Source of the DNA: Paenibacillus rhizosphaerae
GTDB taxonomy: Bacteria; Bacillota; Bacilli; Paenibacillales; Paenibacillaceae
Reading direction: 5' to 3'
Length of the DNA: 64,000 nt
NCBI RefSeq assembly: GCF_014192015.1
Contig: NZ_JACHXJ010000001.1
Coordinates: 124,001-188,000, forward strand
Notes under the pieces: generated by a model
What the model saw: only the letters and a program-made list of their open reading frames with translations
Told to the model about the DNA's origin: nothing
The model's database searches: none
Shown: piece by piece, positions 53,748 to 62,696 of the stretch
How the letters are laid out: the number at the start of each line of letters is the position of its first letter
Position numbering within the stretch: position 1 is the stretch's first letter
Translations under genes and position numbers: made by a program

Positions 53748-55181
53748 ATGAATTCAATGGTTCAACCGGCAATCGCGAAATCTCGCCATCTGTCGCTTCG
53801 GTGGTGGGCGCTAATCGCGCTGGCTTTAGCTCAATTCCTGGTCGTGCTTGATGCATCTATCGTCAATATCGCGCTTCCCTCTCTCGGCTCAGAACTTCAC
53901 CTAAGCACGAATACGCTGAGCTGGGTCATTACGGCTTATGTTTTGCCTTTCGGGGGCCTGCTGCTTCTCGGTGGAAGGTTGTCGGATCGATTCGGACATC
54001 GAAGATTGTTCATGACCGGAGTCGCCGGATTTGCGCTTGCTTCGGCCGCAGCCGGACTGGCAACCTCGGGAGCCTGGCTGCTCACGGCTAGAGCGATTCA
54101 GGGCGCATCGGCCGCCCTGCTCGCCCCGGCCGCGCTTGCTCTTGTCACCAAGCTGTTCTCAGATCCTCAGGATCGGGCGAGGGCGCTCGGTATTTGGGGT
54201 GCGGTCGCAGGTATCGGCAGTGCGGCGGGCGTCTTGCTGGGAGGCGTGCTGACGGCTTCGCTTGGCTGGTCCGCAGTGTTTTATGTGAATGTTCCCGTAG
54301 CAGTATTGGTTCTGGCGGCAGTTCCCTTGCTCATCACCAAAGATTCGCTCGGCGAACGCATAACTCTGGATATGGCAGGCTCGGTTGCGGTAACGGGTGG
54401 CATCGTAGCGCTTGTGGCCGCGCTTTCCGGAACAGAGCGGGTCGGCTGGACGTCCCCGCAGACGCTGATTCTGGCAGGCTTGGCAATTGTGCTGATCGGA
54501 TCGTTCATCTTCTTCGAGAAGCGTGCTGCGAATCCGCTTATGCCGCTGGACATCTTCCGTAACCAATCGGTTACGGGCGGCAATCTGGCGATGTTCCTCA
54601 TCGGAGGGGCGACAACGGGCTTGTTCTTCGCACTCTCGGTTTACATGCAGCAAGTGCTTCATTACGATGCGTTAAAAGCAGGGCTCACCCAGCTCCCGTT
54701 AGCCGGCGCGCTGGTCGCAATTGCCGGAGTCGTTCCGACGGTAGTTAAGGCAATCGGCCCGAGCAAGACGCTTGCGACATCGCTCGTCCTGCTGGCCTCA
54801 GGGCTGATCTGGTTATCTTTATCGCCTAGTGACGCTACGTTCGCAGCCAATTTGTTAGGACCGTCCATATTGATTGGAATCGGACTTGGAGGCGCCTTTG
54901 TCTCCGGAACAGAGCTGGCGGTTCACGGTGTGGCGAACGAAGAAGCTGGGCTCGCCAGCGGCCTGGTCAATACGAGCCAACAGATTGGCGGAGCCATTGG
55001 ACTTGCGGTACTGACAACGGCGGCATCAGCTCGAAGCGATCGCTTGTTGGGCCGCGGTGTATCCGAAGCACAAGCGTTGACCGGAGGATTCTCCTGGGTG
55101 TTCCTTGGAGCTGCCGTGTTCGCGATAATCGGAGCTATAGGGGTCCTCGCGGTTGTAAGGCATTCCCGTTTTACGAAGTAA
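53748..55181 (+). CDS. MFS multidrug exporter, DHA2 (EmrB/QacA) family
   Basis: A 477-aa protein with fourteen predicted membrane segments. The first helix ends FLVVLDASIVNIALPSLG, the DHA2 motif D1. It also has LSWVITAYVLPFGGLLLLGG and GRLSDRFGHRRLFM (motif A), and GIWGAVAGIGSAAGVLLGGV (motif C, antiporter). It pumps lipophilic compounds out using the proton gradient. Control by the adjacent TetR protein is strongly suggested by two operator boxes. GGAGGAG precedes the ATG. Confidence 0.93.
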   Translation: MNSMVQPAIAKSRHLSLRWWALIALALAQFLVVLDASIVNIALPSLGSELHLSTNTLSWVITAYVLPFGGLLLLGGRLSDRFGHRRLFMTGVAGFALASAAAGLATSGAWLLTARAIQGASAALLAPAALALVTKLFSDPQDRARALGIWGAVAGIGSAAGVLLGGVLTASLGWSAVFYVNVPVAVLVLAAVPLLITKDSLGERITLDMAGSVAVTGGIVALVAALSGTERVGWTSPQTLILAGLAIVLIGSFIFFEKRAANPLMPLDIFRNQSVTGGNLAMFLIGGATTGLFFALSVYMQQVLHYDALKAGLTQLPLAGALVAIAGVVPTVVKAIGPSKTLATSLVLLASGLIWLSLSPSDATFAANLLGPSILIGIGLGGAFVSGTELAVHGVANEEAGLASGLVNTSQQIGGAIGLAVLTTAASARSDRLLGRGVSEAQALTGGFSWVFLGAAVFAIIGAIGVLAVVRHSRFTK

Positions 55182-55184
55182 GTG

Positions 55185-55196
55185 ACTAATCAATCA
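55185..55196 (+). promoter_or_regulatory. TetR-type operator variant
   Basis: ACTAATCAATCA differs from ATTGATCAATCA at two positions. It lies directly after the MFS stop codon and before the NAD(P)-binding gene. Confidence 0.45.
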
Positions 55197-55282
55197 CAAA
55201 ATGATTGCGATGCCTATTCGTTGGGAACCAAATGAGGCAACCTTCAGGATAACTATATAACCTTAATTTAGGAGTGAACAGA

Positions 55283-56161
55283 ATGTGTAAAGCAATGGTC
55301 GTGAGAGCAGGTAGCGGATGGGGTAAGGCGCTTGTCAAGCAATTGATCGGGGCGAATGTTGAGGTCGTTGCCTATTCGGGATCACAACGGAAGCTGGAGT
55401 CGCTGCAGGAGGCCTTCTCTTCCTCACCGCTTCTTCGAACGGTCAGGGGAGAGGCTGGGAATCGGACCGATCTGCTGGCAGCAGCAGAAGGCGTTGACGT
55501 GATTTTCTGCGGGGTCTACTTAACCTACGATGACAACCCGGAGAAGGTGCGGCGGATGCTAAAAGCCGTTCGAAGCATCGCGCTGATGAGTGGAGCCAAG
55601 ATGGTTACCCTTGAAGGGGTGTATCGCCCCGTCGATGAGAAGGAACCGGTGAACTCGAACGTTCCTGGTACAACTTCCATGCGAATCTTTAGCCCGGAGT
55701 TGTACGGAGAGGCAGCTTCCAACACGATCATTCATTATGCACTTCGAAAAATCGTTCAAGGGAAACCCGTTAAGCAGCTCATTGATCCGTCCGTTAGAAG
55801 GGACTATCTATATGTGGACGACGCTGCCCGTTATGTCTTAGAGCTGGCTTCGATGGAGACCGCGTATGGCAGCAATTGGCATCTTCGCGGCGGTGGCCCA
55901 ATTTCGCAAGCGGAACTTCTTGACCTCGCGGGTTCGATCGTTCAAGATGCGCCGCGGTTTGAGCCAATCGGAGGGTTGCAGCAGCACTTCCTTCGGTGGT
56001 ATGAGCCGACGGCCAAGAAAATGCTGGATCGTTATGAGCGGCTTGTCGACAATCTGGGAACTTTTGGCACCGAGTATAGTGGGGTGTCGCCAACATCTTA
56101 TAAAGAGGGTATAGCCTCTACGATAAAAAGCATGATGGCAAAGCAGAACCATGGCTATTAA
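55283..56161 (+). CDS. NAD-dependent epimerase/NmrA-like Rossmann protein
   Basis: A 292-aa extended-SDR-like protein. The N-terminal loop, AMVVRAGSGWGKALVKQL, has lost part of the normal GxxGxxG motif. The middle shows GVDVIFCGVY and the late part RRDYLYVDDAARYVLELASM, typical of epimerase and sugar-nucleotide-like proteins ('DF.yVdDva.a...l'). Cofactor binding may be altered. AGGAG lies 8 bases before the ATG at 55283. In this cluster it may modify the compound that induces the operon. Confidence 0.75.
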   Translation: MCKAMVVRAGSGWGKALVKQLIGANVEVVAYSGSQRKLESLQEAFSSSPLLRTVRGEAGNRTDLLAAAEGVDVIFCGVYLTYDDNPEKVRRMLKAVRSIALMSGAKMVTLEGVYRPVDEKEPVNSNVPGTTSMRIFSPELYGEAASNTIIHYALRKIVQGKPVKQLIDPSVRRDYLYVDDAARYVLELASMETAYGSNWHLRGGGPISQAELLDLAGSIVQDAPRFEPIGGLQQHFLRWYEPTAKKMLDRYERLVDNLGTFGTEYSGVSPTSYKEGIASTIKSMMAKQNHGY

Positions 56162-56235
56162 CTATTACTTATTAAGCGTTACATGAAATCCAAGTTCGTA
56201 ATCAATTACAAATCCAACGAAATGAGGTCAATAAA

Positions 56236-56769
56236 ATGAAAAAAATGATGATCAATGGGGCAGCCAGCATAACGGGATCGGAGAACACGGAAGAATTGTT
56301 CGTACTGGAGGGCACGGTCGACGTTGACCGAAATGCGCAGGTCATCGTCGACCTGTCCATTGAGATTGAAGCTTCGCGGGAGATCGTATGGCAAATACAG
56401 ACTGGCGTCGAACAGTGGCCGACTTGGCAAAAGGATATCACGCAAGTGCGGTTATCCGGTCCAATCGCGATAGGAAGCACGTTTTGGTGGGAGACTCATG
56501 GGCTGCAAATCGTCTCTACGATCCTTGAGGTTGACCCCATGAAACGTATTGTATGGGGAGGTCCAGCACATGGTATCGAAGGCGTTCATGTATGGAGCAT
56601 CACCCCCACACCTAAAGGAGTAATCGTGAACACCACGGAATCCTGGGACGGTCCGCCCGTAGCAGCTGATCCCGACGGTATGAGCGCTGCACTAACGGCT
56701 TCGCTGAATGCCTGGCTCGCCGCCCTCAAATCAACAGCCGAGAGCTTGCAGCTGACATTGGCGGAATAG
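56236..56769 (+). CDS. SRPBCC/START-like domain protein (polyketide cyclase-like)
   Basis: A 177-aa protein. The segment VIVDLSIEIEASREIVWQIQ and TGVEQWPTWQKDITQVRLSG match the beginning of the SRPBCC ligand-binding fold (polyketide cyclase/dehydrase, pfam10604 type). It continues with GSTFWWETHGLQIVSTILEV and the terminal helix ALTASLNAWLAALKSTAESL. These proteins hold hydrophobic ligands. An N-terminal extension of about 35 residues (KKMMINGAASITGSENTEEL) precedes the domain. It lies between the Rossmann protein and the multicopper oxidase. Confidence 0.85.
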   Translation: MKKMMINGAASITGSENTEELFVLEGTVDVDRNAQVIVDLSIEIEASREIVWQIQTGVEQWPTWQKDITQVRLSGPIAIGSTFWWETHGLQIVSTILEVDPMKRIVWGGPAHGIEGVHVWSITPTPKGVIVNTTESWDGPPVAADPDGMSAALTASLNAWLAALKSTAESLQLTLAE

Positions 56770-56771
56770 TA

Positions 56772-56783
56772 ATTAATCAATCA
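56772..56783 (+). promoter_or_regulatory. TetR-type operator variant before the multicopper oxidase gene
   Basis: ATTAATCAATCA differs at one base from the ATTGATCAATCA box and lies 27 bases before the TTG start. Confidence 0.5.
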
Positions 56784-56809
56784 ATTTTACGGCGAGGAGA
56801 AAAATAATC

Positions 56810-58336
56810 TTGAATAGAAGAAAGATCGTAAAACGTCTGATTTACTTTGGCCTTCCTTTAACTTTGGTGCTTCTGGTCGGAGCGGTGCTTGTCACTTATT
56901 TTTGGCAAATGCGGCTTCAGAAGCCGGAAGAAATCAACATGGCTTACCATCAGATGGGGGTCGGCATGACTCGAATGGTAAACATGACCGATATGGAGCA
57001 TATGGAGGGCATGGAGCATATGGAGGGCATGGGGAAATCTTCCTCCGAAGAAGGCACGGTGTCTTGTTCCTCAATCACGACCACGGAGTCATCGGCTCCG
57101 ATCCACAAGTTCGATCTGACGGCCGCCCGGACGACATTAAAGTTGGACAACGGTAAGACCGTCGAGGCTTGGACCTTCAACGGCGTATCTCCGGGTCCGG
57201 AACTTCGCGTCACGGAGGGCGACCAGGTTGTTGTTACTCTGCATAATCAAGATATTGAGGACGGCGTTACGATTCATTGGCACGGAATTACGGTTCCGTG
57301 CTCGCAGGACGGGATTGCGGGAGTAACGCAGGACGCCGTTCCGCCTGGGGAACAGTTCACGTACACCTTCATCGCCACGACTCCGGGCACGTATTGGTAT
57401 CACTCTCATCAGATGAGCTCGATTCAGGTAAGCAGAGGACTTCTAGGCGCGCTCATCGTCGAGCCGAAAAAAGGTTCTGAATCCGATCCATCAACATCGG
57501 AGACAACAGCTCTTTATCAACAGCTTGGTTCTTCCATGCTGGTGAACGGAAGCGAGCGAGGACTGACGATCCCGGGCCAGCCAGGCGAACAGGTCAGATT
57601 AAGGCTGATCAATTCGGGCAATGAAACGATGGAATTTGGTGTTGACGGGGCTCCTTTCCGGGTCCTGGCAATGGATGGCCACGATCTGCATGAACCTGGT
57701 CTGCTGGAAGGGACGATAGTTCCGATAGGGGCGGGCCAGCGTTATGACCTGCTTATCCAAGTTCCGCGGTCAGGTAAAGTCGTCGTCAGCAGTCCCTCGG
57801 CTAAGGATTTACCGGTTACAATAGGCAGCGGAAGCCAGCCGCAGCATAAAGAAGGCGGGCAGCTGTTCTCGTTTCTCGATTACGGCACCCCGTTGCCTGA
57901 CGACCCCGTCTTACAAGTCAAGCCCGATCGGCATTTTGAGCTTAAGCTCGGCCAAACTCTTTTCACCAAGTCAATTAACGGAAAATCCTTTCACGATATT
58001 CCTCCGATGACCGTGAAGGAGGGCGACCATGTTTTCATTACAGTCTCCAACGAAGGGGGAGGAGATCATCCTTTCCACCTTCATGGGCACGTGTTCCGAG
58101 TCTTGAGTAAGAACGGTGAAGCCTTGCAAGGCAGCCCAGTGTATCTCGATACGCTTCTGACGAAAAAGGGCGAGACCTACGAACTGTACCTGGAAGCTGA
58201 CAATCCAGGCCTCTGGATGATACATTGCCACAACCTCAAGCACGCCTCGATGGGAATGAGCATGATGTTGAATTACGAAGGCATTACGACGTCATACCGG
58301 GTAGGAACCAAATCAGGCAATCTTCCCGACTTATAA
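56810..58336 (+). CDS. Membrane-anchored multicopper oxidase with Met/His-rich insert
   Basis: A 508-aa protein. A membrane anchor (about 8-35, LIYFGLPLTLVLLVGAVLVT) exposes the enzyme outside. A Met/His-rich stretch (TDMEHMEGMEHMEGMGK, about 60-76) follows, probably binding copper. All four copper-ligand motifs are present: HWHG, YWYHSHQ, HPFHLHGH and HCHNLKHASMGM, the last with the type-1 Cys, His and Met. It oxidises phenols, bilirubin-like compounds or cuprous ions. Start is TTG at 56810 with GGCGAGGAG. It is the last gene of the TetR-controlled run. Confidence 0.92.
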   Translation: MNRRKIVKRLIYFGLPLTLVLLVGAVLVTYFWQMRLQKPEEINMAYHQMGVGMTRMVNMTDMEHMEGMEHMEGMGKSSSEEGTVSCSSITTTESSAPIHKFDLTAARTTLKLDNGKTVEAWTFNGVSPGPELRVTEGDQVVVTLHNQDIEDGVTIHWHGITVPCSQDGIAGVTQDAVPPGEQFTYTFIATTPGTYWYHSHQMSSIQVSRGLLGALIVEPKKGSESDPSTSETTALYQQLGSSMLVNGSERGLTIPGQPGEQVRLRLINSGNETMEFGVDGAPFRVLAMDGHDLHEPGLLEGTIVPIGAGQRYDLLIQVPRSGKVVVSSPSAKDLPVTIGSGSQPQHKEGGQLFSFLDYGTPLPDDPVLQVKPDRHFELKLGQTLFTKSINGKSFHDIPPMTVKEGDHVFITVSNEGGGDHPFHLHGHVFRVLSKNGEALQGSPVYLDTLLTKKGETYELYLEADNPGLWMIHCHNLKHASMGMSMMLNYEGITTSYRVGTKSGNLPDL

Positions 58337-58374
58337 CGTCCACCAAGTGATCGAGTCTGCATTCGCAGAAAAAA

Positions 58375-58398
58375 AAGCATGACAGCGTCATGCTTCTT
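58375..58398. terminator. Bidirectional terminator overlapping a stop codon
   Basis: AAGCATGAC (58375-58383) and GTCATGCTT (58387-58395) form a 9-bp stem with a 3-base loop and an A-tract on the left. It ends both the multicopper oxidase and the minus-strand transcript; the right arm contains the stop codon of the minus-strand gene. Confidence 0.9.
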
Positions 58399-58780
58399 CG
58401 TATGTAATTCCTTGTTCGTCAAACACGTTCATGACCACAAACATGGCATCCAGCGTTTTGGGAAAGCCCGCATAAGATACACAGTGCATGACGGCCTCTA
58501 CGATCTCATTGGGTGTAAGCCCGACATTCAGAGCCCCTTTAATATGGAAATCGAGTTGAGCTGCCGCTCCTGAGGCAATCATAGCCCCTATGGTAAGCAG
58601 GCTTCGTTGCTTTAAATCCAAACCTGGACGGGAATACAGCGAGCCATAAGGGAACTCCACAATCAGCTTGGCCATATCAGGACTGAATTTCTCCATTTTT
58701 TTTACCGTTGCGTCCAGCGTTTCTTCACTTACCATCTGTTGTAAAACTTCTAATCCTTTATTATAGCGATTTGTTTCCAT
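58388..58780 (-). CDS. Carboxymuconolactone decarboxylase-family protein
   Basis: A 130-aa protein. It has the family text EFPYGSLYSRPGLDLKQRSL, then LTIGAMIASGAAAQLDFHIK and a helix with VEAVMHCVSYAGFPKTLDAM. It lacks the CxxC of peroxidase-type AhpD; one Cys is present near His in MHCVSYAG. The family includes gamma-carboxymuconolactone decarboxylase and thiol-dependent peroxidases. It is the third gene of a minus-strand operon, 18 bases after the ThDP enzyme. Confidence 0.9.
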   Translation of the reverse strand: METNRYNKGLEVLQQMVSEETLDATVKKMEKFSPDMAKLIVEFPYGSLYSRPGLDLKQRSLLTIGAMIASGAAAQLDFHIKGALNVGLTPNEIVEAVMHCVSYAGFPKTLDAMFVVMNVFDEQGITYEEA

Positions 58781-58798
58781 ATATGTCCCCCGTAAGTA

Positions 58799-60445
58799 CT
58801 AATCTAAACTAAGCAATCTGGTAAGAATCGGCGGGATTTCTTGCGGATCCACCATGACCTCGATGACCGTTGCCGTATTGGATTGCAAAGCTGACTTAAC
58901 CGCCTGCTTGATGTCGGTTTCATTTTCACAGCGAAATGCCATTGCGCCCATGGATTGGGCAAATAAGCGAATATCCAGCGGCTGCTCATAGACTGCCCCA
59001 ACGGAGCGTCCCGTGTTATAGGACATTCCCTTATCTACCATATCTAAGCGTCCGTTATTCAGCACAAAGAAGATAACCGGAATCCCGTGGTTAACTGCTG
59101 TCGATATCTCGGTGCCGTGCATCATGATGCAGCCGTCGCCGGTCACACAGACGACAGGACGATCGGGCATGGCGATTTTCGCTCCGATCGAATAGCCGAT
59201 CGCCGCCCCCATAGCGATGAACACTTCATCGAAAAAGAATGTCCCGGACTCGATGATTTCGAAATGTTGTACGGCATGAAAGGAGTGACTCCCTGCATCT
59301 CCGAAGAGTACCGCCTCTTTGGGAAGCACAGCCCGCAAGCTCCTGAACGCCGCTCCCGCGGACAATGTGGTGGATTCCATCTCGGAGGTTGCAGCTGCCG
59401 CTTGTGCCCGGGTTGTCAGCATCTCATGCTCTTTGGACGATGCCCCGCTCCGCAAAATGAGTTGAGTCAGGTTGGAGTGAATATCGCCAAGGATAACTTG
59501 CGTCGGCACCTGAATGGTTTTACCTGCGAATGTAAGGTCATACTCAAATTGCAACACCTTGTCCGGCTCCATATCGGCCGTAAATCCCGACAACGACATG
59601 TCGCACAATTTGCTGCCAACGACGATCATCAGGTCAATGCCGGATCTCATGTAATCCATTGCATCCTTGGAACCGCCGAGACCATACCCGCCTAAGTATA
59701 GGGGATGATTGGTGGGAAACGCCCCTTTCCCGCCGGGTGTGGTCACCACAGGAATCCCCCAATGCTCGGCAATCGTCCGCAATTGGGCATAGGTATCCGA
59801 CATGACGGCGCCTTTGCCCACGAAGAGAACAGGTTTCTTGGCCTCACCCAGCAAAGATATTGCCTTATCAATATCGGGGGATACAACGGGTGAAATATGG
59901 TCCGGCAACGGCAGGTAGAAGGTCTCCACTTCCTCCATCAGCACATCAAATGGGATGCACAGATGAACGGGTCCCTTTTCACCGGTGTAGGCCTTTTCCA
60001 AGGCATGTTTAAGGTAGAGATAAAGAAGATCCCCCCGTTCGATGCGGGCACTGAACAAGGTTACAGGTTCGAACATTTTAACCAAATCGGCCCCGAACTG
60101 GCTTGAATCCTGGCTTAAAGCGCGTCCAGTCTCTTGCATCGACGGCTGTCCGGTAATGAACAATACAGGCAGCTGGAACTCTTTAGCCTGCGCCGCGGCT
60201 GTAATCAGATTCGTTCCTCCCGGCCCGGAAGTACCGATCGCGACCCCCATCGTTTTTGCTGCCAGGGCATATCCGGACGCTTCAAACCCACTGCCAGCTT
60301 CATGACGACCCAGCACATATTGAATCCCATAGTTTTCAAGTTCCAGCATGATCGGAGAAATGGACTTTCCAGGAATACCAAACACGTGAGAAATGCCCCA
60401 TTTTTTAAAATGCTCAACTAATAGTGAATACACTCTCTGTTTCAT
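58799..60445 (-). CDS. ThDP-dependent enzyme, acetolactate synthase/decarboxylase-like
   Basis: A 548-aa enzyme. The catalytic glutamate is in LGRHEAGSGFEASGYAL (E49). The motif TSGPGGTNLITAAAQAK and the ThDP motif TGDGCIMMHGTEISTAVNHG ending FFVLNNG are complete. FAD-type acetolactate synthase residues are less obvious than in IlvB, and several loops differ, so it may be an oxo-acid decarboxylase or carboligase rather than a biosynthetic acetolactate synthase. It begins 4 bases after the GGDEF-EAL gene ends and precedes the CMD-family gene, forming one operon. Confidence 0.87.
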   Translation of the reverse strand: MKQRVYSLLVEHFKKWGISHVFGIPGKSISPIMLELENYGIQYVLGRHEAGSGFEASGYALAAKTMGVAIGTSGPGGTNLITAAAQAKEFQLPVLFITGQPSMQETGRALSQDSSQFGADLVKMFEPVTLFSARIERGDLLYLYLKHALEKAYTGEKGPVHLCIPFDVLMEEVETFYLPLPDHISPVVSPDIDKAISLLGEAKKPVLFVGKGAVMSDTYAQLRTIAEHWGIPVVTTPGGKGAFPTNHPLYLGGYGLGGSKDAMDYMRSGIDLMIVVGSKLCDMSLSGFTADMEPDKVLQFEYDLTFAGKTIQVPTQVILGDIHSNLTQLILRSGASSKEHEMLTTRAQAAAATSEMESTTLSAGAAFRSLRAVLPKEAVLFGDAGSHSFHAVQHFEIIESGTFFFDEVFIAMGAAIGYSIGAKIAMPDRPVVCVTGDGCIMMHGTEISTAVNHGIPVIFFVLNNGRLDMVDKGMSYNTGRSVGAVYEQPLDIRLFAQSMGAMAFRCENETDIKQAVKSALQSNTATVIEVMVDPQEIPPILTRLLSLD

Positions 60446-60449
60446 CTTA

Positions 60450-62696
60450 TCATCCTTGCAAATTGATTTTTATTGCTGCCGTTTGCATCAACAACTGCTC
60501 GATTTGTTCCGCCGGTAAAGGCGGGTAATAATAGAAACCTTGTACTTCATGGCAGTTCTGACTGCGCAGGAAATCTAACTGATCCTTCGTTTCTACACCT
60601 TCCGCGATCACATCGATTCCAAGCTTATGGGCCATCGCGATGACCGTAGCTACAATATCCGCGTCATTCGAATCCGTCATAATATCCCTGACAAAGGATT
60701 GATCAATCTTCAGCCGGTCAATCGCAAATTGTTTTAAATAGGAAAGATTGCTGTAGCCTGTCCCAAAGTCATCGATGCAAATCTGTATACCCAGCTCTTT
60801 CAGTTTTCCGAGAATCTCGATCGCAACATCCACATTCATCGTCATCGACTCTGTGATTTCGAGCTCCAGATGTTGGGGATCTATATGGGTTTCGAGTAAA
60901 ATCTCTTTAATGGTCTCTACCAAATCATGCTTTGAAAATTGGCGAGAAGAGAGATTCACCGATACGCTCATAGGAGTAATCCCTTTTTCCTTCCATTTTT
61001 GATGCTGAAGGCAGGCGGTTTTGAGCACCCATTTTCCGAGGGGGATGATGAGTCCTGTTTCTTCGGCGATCGGGATAAACTTAGCTGGGGGGATTAAGCC
61101 GAGAGTCGGGTGATTCCAGCGTACGAGCGCCTCGGTACCGATGATTTCCCCTGACCGGGAATCGATTTGCGGCTGGTAATACAGCACGAATTCCTCTAGC
61201 TGCAGCGCTTTACGGATCGAATTCTCCAATGTAAGCCGTTCAATACCGCCGCCACTCGGGATAGACTTGAAAATGTTATAGTTGTTCTTCCCGTCGTCTT
61301 TCATCTGGTAGAGGGCAATGTCGGCGTTCTTCATCAGCATTTCGACATTCCTGCCATCTTGAGGATAGAAGGCAATACCGATACTGGCTGTTATATACAA
61401 CTCATAGCCGTCCACTGCAAATGGTTTCTCGAATGCTCGAATGATTTCTTCCGCAACATGAACGGCTTCCGAATGATCCGTAATCTGTTGCAAGAGGATC
61501 GTGAATTCATCCCCGCCCATTCTGGAAACCAGCTGATCCGGAGCATGGCAGCAAGCTTTCAGACGCTCGCCAACCAGCTTCAACAACTCATCACCGTTGT
61601 TATGACCGAGCGTGTCATTGATCTTCTTGAAGCTGTCCAGATCGAGAAACATGACGGCAAAGATACTGTTTTCGTCTACCCCATGTCTCAGCAATTCATC
61701 AATATGCTTGGTAAAAAATCTTCGATTCGGCAATCCGGTTAAATCGTCATGATAGGCCAGATAATTGATTTGCTTTTGCGTATGATAACGCTCCGTGATG
61801 TCCCGAAACTGTGCAAATGCGCCCATAATCTGCATATTCTCATCGCGAATAGGGAAGGCGTCGAACAGGCAGACCAGCTCGTCTTGTCCCATCCGGGGGC
61901 GCAGCATGAATTCCATATCTTCGTACTCTTTTCCCGTTTGAAGGACCTCTTTAATGAAGTCATGGGTTCTATGATCGGGAATAGGTTTATTAATGACGTC
62001 CTGTTTATTGGCACCGGTTAAAATTTCAGCAAACTTGTTGAACTCGGTAATGTTTCCATCCCGATCTGTAATAATAATGCCGTTTCTTGTGGTTTCGATG
62101 ACCACCTGATTCAATATGTGCAATCGTCTATTTTGTTTTTTCAGCAGCAGTTCTCTTTCGATCGAATCTACGACCGTGCAAAGCATCGCCAGCAAAAACG
62201 GATTGTGCTGGTCGATCGTCGTCATGATCGTAATGGTTCCGAGCAAATTGGCGTTATCTGTATATTGAAAGGGTACGGAATAACAGGCCGAGGACCATAA
62301 AAATTCATAATAATGCTCGTCCCCGACAAGTTGAATGGGCTGACGATGATCCAAAACCAAATTAATGCTGTTGGTTCCCGCTTCGTGTTCATTGAACACG
62401 AGGCCAACCATAATGCCTGATTGCTGAACCACACTCTTGATCGCTTCATCCCCGGCCATTTCCAGAATGCAGCCATTTTCATCGGAAATCAGGATCAGCA
62501 GCGGGAGCCCTTTCATGAGCTCCAACAACTTATGAACAAAAAAATCAATGACGGACAATATTTCCTCGTATTCGGCCCGTTTTAGATTCAGATCGCTTTC
62601 AGATAAAAAGTTAGTAAAGCAGGGAATCCCCTGGGGATCAATACCTAGCTTTTCACATCTCTTTTTGGACTCCGAGATTAAGGATACTTTCGTCAA
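60450..62696 (-). CDS. GAF-PAS-GGDEF-EAL cyclic-di-GMP protein with AcoR-like sensor
   Basis: A 748-aa cytoplasmic protein. The N terminus (about 50-190) resembles the GAF sensor of AcoR/DhaR-type activators, for example LLILISDENGCILEMAGDEA and GLVFNEHEAGTNSINLVLDH. A PAS domain follows (about 200-310, IITDRDGNITEFN). The GGDEF domain carries an intact MGGDEF, and the EAL domain begins TEALVRW, with DDFGTGYSNLSYLKQFAIDR. Both catalytic centres look complete, so it may make and degrade cyclic di-GMP. It opens the operon with the ThDP enzyme. The start is TTG at 62696 with GGGGGATTGAT upstream. Confidence 0.9.
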   Translation of the reverse strand: MTKVSLISESKKRCEKLGIDPQGIPCFTNFLSESDLNLKRAEYEEILSVIDFFVHKLLELMKGLPLLILISDENGCILEMAGDEAIKSVVQQSGIMVGLVFNEHEAGTNSINLVLDHRQPIQLVGDEHYYEFLWSSACYSVPFQYTDNANLLGTITIMTTIDQHNPFLLAMLCTVVDSIERELLLKKQNRRLHILNQVVIETTRNGIIITDRDGNITEFNKFAEILTGANKQDVINKPIPDHRTHDFIKEVLQTGKEYEDMEFMLRPRMGQDELVCLFDAFPIRDENMQIMGAFAQFRDITERYHTQKQINYLAYHDDLTGLPNRRFFTKHIDELLRHGVDENSIFAVMFLDLDSFKKINDTLGHNNGDELLKLVGERLKACCHAPDQLVSRMGGDEFTILLQQITDHSEAVHVAEEIIRAFEKPFAVDGYELYITASIGIAFYPQDGRNVEMLMKNADIALYQMKDDGKNNYNIFKSIPSGGGIERLTLENSIRKALQLEEFVLYYQPQIDSRSGEIIGTEALVRWNHPTLGLIPPAKFIPIAEETGLIIPLGKWVLKTACLQHQKWKEKGITPMSVSVNLSSRQFSKHDLVETIKEILLETHIDPQHLELEITESMTMNVDVAIEILGKLKELGIQICIDDFGTGYSNLSYLKQFAIDRLKIDQSFVRDIMTDSNDADIVATVIAMAHKLGIDVIAEGVETKDQLDFLRSQNCHEVQGFYYYPPLPAEQIEQLLMQTAAIKINLQG

